From the NCBI GenBank assembly GCA_947652115.1, contig OX393568.1, forward strand, positions 502,353 through 566,352: DNA of 64,000 nucleotides, given 5' to 3'. The notes beneath the pieces were generated by a model. The model was not told where the DNA came from and searched no databases. It saw only the letters and a program-made list of their open reading frames with translations. How positions within the stretch are numbered: the stretch's first letter is position 1; every line of letters begins with the position of its first letter. Of this stretch, positions 60,484 through 64,000 are shown one piece after another. This DNA is from Blastomussa wellsi (Eukaryota > Cnidaria > Anthozoa > Scleractinia > Plerogyridae). A program made the position numbers and the translations under genes.

Positions 60484-63400
60484 ATGGGAAACTTAGAGTC
60501 TAGCGTTAAAATTAATGTGGGTCAGTTACAGGGAGTGAGCTCTCGTGAGCTGAATATTAGTCGGTCATTGGGGTATGAAGAATACCAACAGGTTAGAGTC
60601 ACCATTCGTTTATTGAATAGAGTTATTTCTTTTAACTTGACTGTTTTTTTTTTGTTTGTAGCTGTTCATAGTTAAGTTATGTACTGTAAAGCCATGTGTA
60701 TTTTATTCTGATCTTTGTATGTAAACAATGTATATGCAATAGCAACTAAAATGAGATGATCAGTCTTGATCAATGACAAAACATGCAATCAACTGGTACC
60801 ATACTCAAAAATATGGCCCGCTAAATTGACCAATCATGCGTGTGTACAGTGAATATAATAAAGTATGGTAAATCACCAGTTGACAGGTAATTTGCTTTTC
60901 CTAATATTTTTAGCATCTCAAACAAGACAGTCCAGATGCACTGGTTGACTACCCACTGGATTTGCTGACCAACATCTCATTTTACGAGAAGTTTGATGCA
61001 TCATTTAACTGCTTCACCTTCATTCCCTCTGAATTTTCAATCCACCTGCCCCATCTGTCATTTGTTGACATCAGCCACAATCGGCTTTCATGTTTACCCG
61101 ATTCTTTTGGCTACTTGTTTCACTTGAAGACACTGCTGTTAAACAACAACAGATTACAAGAACTTCCAGGAACATTTTGTTTGCTTGCAAGACTTGAAAA
61201 AGTAGATCTGTCTCACAATCATTTGAAATGCTTACCACAAAATCTAGGAAATATGGAGGCCCTTCAAAGCTTGAATGTCAGTTATAATGAACTAGAGACA
61301 CTTCCTTCAACATTAGGAAAATCAAAGTCCCTCAAGCTAATCCTAGCAATCTTCAACAAATGCAAATGTCCTCCACAGCAAGTTTGTAATCAGGGCTCTG
61401 AAGTAGTCTTGGCTTACTTGCGGAATCAAAATCCTAAAGAGCCAGAAGAAAACCTTGTCATAAAAAGCAGTGAATTTCCGCGTGTTAGGGGTGATGTTTT
61501 GGTGCTGGCACCCACAAACCCTCACACTGCAAGGGCGCAGTATGTTCAAACACAAACAAATACAAATGCAACAAGTCGCATTAAAACACCTCTTAGACCA
61601 CCACCAAATGCACATTACCTTCCTCCCGATGAGCTTGTGAATAGGATCGTTGGTTGTTTGTATGGAGCAGCTATAGGTGATGCTATAGGACTGTGCACAG
61701 AGTTTATGACACCTGATGAGTGTCGCTTTCATTATGATAAGGACAAGTTATCTTGTGAGCACATGGTTAAAGACAGGCACAGGAGTAAGTGGCAGAGAGG
61801 AGACTGGACTGACTCGTTTGATCAAACAGTAAGTTTGCTTATTAATTAAAGAAAATTGGACAGAAAATTACCTGTAACGATATATTAATCTGATGCAAAC
61901 ACCTGAGGGAACTTGGAAGAACGTAAATGGTGTGTGTGAACCAGGGATTTCAAAACAAGCCAGAAACCACTAGGGTTCCACAGTGCAAACAGGCTTGGGT
62001 ATCAGAGCCACCAACTCTTTCAACCAATGGCTGTCACCTGCTTCAAAACATTGCAGCATCCCTGATGTTAACTTGGTACATTTTAATTATGACAGTGTTT
62101 GCACTGCAGCAAACATCCTGCACTATGATTTCCTCTCTTGGAGAAAGGTTACCTAGTAAGTAGGCAGGATTGGAAAAACTGACAGATTGGATGAAGTTCT
62201 GGCTTCACTTATTGCTGCTGTTAACAAGTACAAAGTGATGTAGATAAAGTGGTGCATACAGACAAGACACAATTGAATTGAAGTCTGTATGAAAATGTAA
62301 CTTTGTTTTGCTTTATAGATTTTAATTCTTGAGAACATCCTTCACTGGGCTGGTGTTGTTGATGAGCTGGAGTTTGCTAAGAGCCTCCTTAATTGGTGCA
62401 AACATGGTTTTCCTGAACTGGGTGACACTGTGGGGAGAGGGGTGAGAGGTGTTCTTGCCAAGGTAATTTTCTAATTACTGAATCATTGTACTACCAAGAG
62501 TACAGTAATTGTTTAAGTTTTATCAGGCTGCGTCATATCAGTGAAAATGTAATCCTGCTGCAGGTTGTGTGCGATCCACAGTTTCTGAGTGATCCCCACG
62601 GTGCAGCCAGATCGGTGGCAAACAAGTTTGAGTCGCCATCTAATGGAGCAGTAATGAGGGTAGCAGCTCTCGGTATCGCTCACTTCCATGACTTAAATGA
62701 AGTTGCAACAAATGCTGTTAGGATATGCAAGGCAACACATTGTGATCCCAGGTGAGCAGTCTTCAAAGAGTGCAAGTCTGTTGTTAATAGAAAAGCCTTA
62801 TGAAGGCAGAATGGCTCTTGGTTATGAAATGCAAGGCATCAAGTGTCACTGTCTAATGTAAGTTTAGCTCAGTAGCCAAAGATGCAAATTTGATATTAAT
62901 TTTAGTACAATGCACTTTTGGGCAGTTGTATACCAGTTTAATGCTAACACATTCTGAAATTATGTACTTTTTTTGGGTTTGGAGGTTACAGCCCCCCCCC
63001 CCCCCCCCAAGTTTGAAGGTGCCTAAGTTAACGCCTATGGATATGACAATACGGACTGAGATGTTTCTCACCTTCTTCTCAAAACGCTGCATTAACAAAT
63101 TACCCCCATCCCCAGCTCCCCTCTGGACATATATTTTATTACACATGACAGTTTACAGTTTTACTTTGACATTCTTGCCGTAATTTTCTTTTAATTTAAC
63201 AACACATTTATTGTTTAATGCACTACTTTCTGTGCCACAATTCCAAAAGTGGCAGAAATTAATCTTTTCAATGTTGATGTGTTGCATTTCAGATGTATTG
63301 CAAGCTGTGTTTCTGTTTGCATGATAATTGCACTGATGTTACAGGTATTGTTTCCAGATAAATTAGTAACTTATTTGTACAGTAATTTCTAACAATTTCG

Positions 63401-63568
63401 AGTTTTTATGTAAATGTATTTATTTTTACAGGGACAGCATGACTTGATGAATAAATCTTCTCTTGAAGAAATGCTTGTGAAAGCTAAAGCACAGGGAAAG
63501 CTGTTCTTAGTGGAATCTTTTCATGAAAAGGATTTTTATCACTATTTCAATTGCCAGACTTGGGATGA
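60484..63568 (+). CDS. LRR plus ADP-ribosylglycohydrolase fusion protein, 5' part
   Basis: Exons 60484-60591, 60914-61828, 62319-62462, 62564-62751, 63293-63344 and 63432-63568 join in frame to 514 codons. The last donor is phase 2 and the gene leaves the window. MGNLES at the start fits an N-myristoylation signal. Residues about 82-182 form four leucine-rich repeats of the LPxxLGxLxxL type. A linker with PLRPPP leads to an ADP-ribosylglycohydrolase (DraG/ARH) domain from about 280: GAAIGDAIG (287-295), RGDWTDSFDQT, HWAGVVDELEF, SPSNGAVMR and ATHCDPRC. ARH enzymes remove ADP-ribose from proteins with two metal ions. The usual TDD metal motif reads TDS here, and the C-terminal metal site is out of view, so activity cannot be judged. 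The LRR part could target or regulate it. Confidence 0.9.
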
Positions 63569-64000
63569 GTGAGTTTCCTATGTACTGTCTCGTCTTACAT
63601 TCACAAACCTATAATGGCGAGTGACTGGTTTTTAAACTTGTTAAATCAAATCAACAGATTAACTAACCAGTGATAATAAAATACTTGCAAATGGTTTATG
63701 CCTTCCTATAACCACTTTCCATACTAATAACAATGAGAGGATGGCCACGTTAGTCACAGCTGGTTTCCATGCAGGTCCTCTATCCAGGTCGAATTGGAAT
63801 TTAGAAATGTTGGTTTCTGAGGAGGGAAGCCCAGAGAACCCGGAGAAAACCCCTCAAAGCACGGAGAAAACCAACAAAAAACTCAATCCACATATGGCAC
63901 CGGGCTGGACTTGAACCTGGGCCACATTGGTGGGGGGCGAGTGCCACTGGTGTTGTGTGCCTGGACAAAGCAAGACGACCTATCCCATCTGTTCCCAGTG
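63569..64000. other. Intron of the LRR-ARH gene with a SINE
   Basis: Continues the ARH gene after its sixth exon. About 63743-63965 is a minus-strand SINE of family 2 (CTGGATAGAGGACCTGCATG and GGTTTTCTCCGTGCTTTGAG on the minus strand, and GGCCCAGGTTCAAGTCC as box B). No exon seen to the window end. Confidence 0.6.

Noticed and set aside
1..64000. CRISPR arrays, operons, bacterial promoters
   Set aside because: The window is eukaryotic, with introns throughout. The tandem repeats have no spacer structure.

Overview
The window is animal nuclear DNA. Every confident gene is split by GT-AG introns, the proteins are metazoan (TSR1, TRABD, an LHFPL tetraspan, a receptor tyrosine kinase, CUB-domain membrane proteins), and the space between is crowded with MITEs, SINE-like tRNA-derived repeats, a CR1/L2-type LINE and hammerhead-ribozyme repeats. 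The uromodulin-like D8C modules on a kinase, the CUB proteins and the repeat types fit a cnidarian, most likely an anthozoan such as a stony coral. That assignment is inference.

Layout. 83-3097 (minus): four exons coding two tandem CUB domains of a protein that continues outside the region I can resolve. 3.1-8.4 kb: repeats, including a 379-bp array of an 8-bp unit that has grown inside a MITE-like copy. 8435-11615 (plus): a complete single-CUB, single-pass receptor whose tail carries ITIM-like tyrosine motifs and a PDZ-ligand end. 14135-17353 (minus): a complete two-exon LHFPL-family tetraspan protein. 20376-33628 (minus): a complete 24-exon TSR1 (801 aa), the 40S-ribosome assembly factor, with repeat-filled introns. 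33.6-37.9 kb: mostly noncoding, with a small ORF, an inverted partial copy of it, and a 36-bp minisatellite. 37887-47651 (minus): a complete 14-exon receptor tyrosine kinase (770 aa) with signal peptide, two D8C modules, Ser/Thr-rich stalk, transmembrane helix and kinase domain. 48.0-51.97 kb: nested mobile elements. 53823-60201 (minus): a complete 10-exon TRABD (421 aa). 60484 to beyond 63568 (plus): the 5' part of an LRR plus ADP-ribosylglycohydrolase fusion, divergent from TRABD over a 282-bp gap.

The models were built by hand from splice signals, reading phase and family conservation. TSR1, the kinase, TRABD, LHFPL and the CUB-TM gene each close into one reading frame across all proposed junctions. 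The genes do not form one pathway: TSR1 and TRABD are housekeeping-type, while the kinase, the CUB proteins and the LHFPL protein are cell-surface proteins. The most unusual items are the D8C receptor kinase, the ITIM-bearing CUB receptor, the LRR-ADP-ribosylhydrolase fusion, and repeats with hammerhead-ribozyme cores, including a head-to-head pair inside a TSR1 intron.
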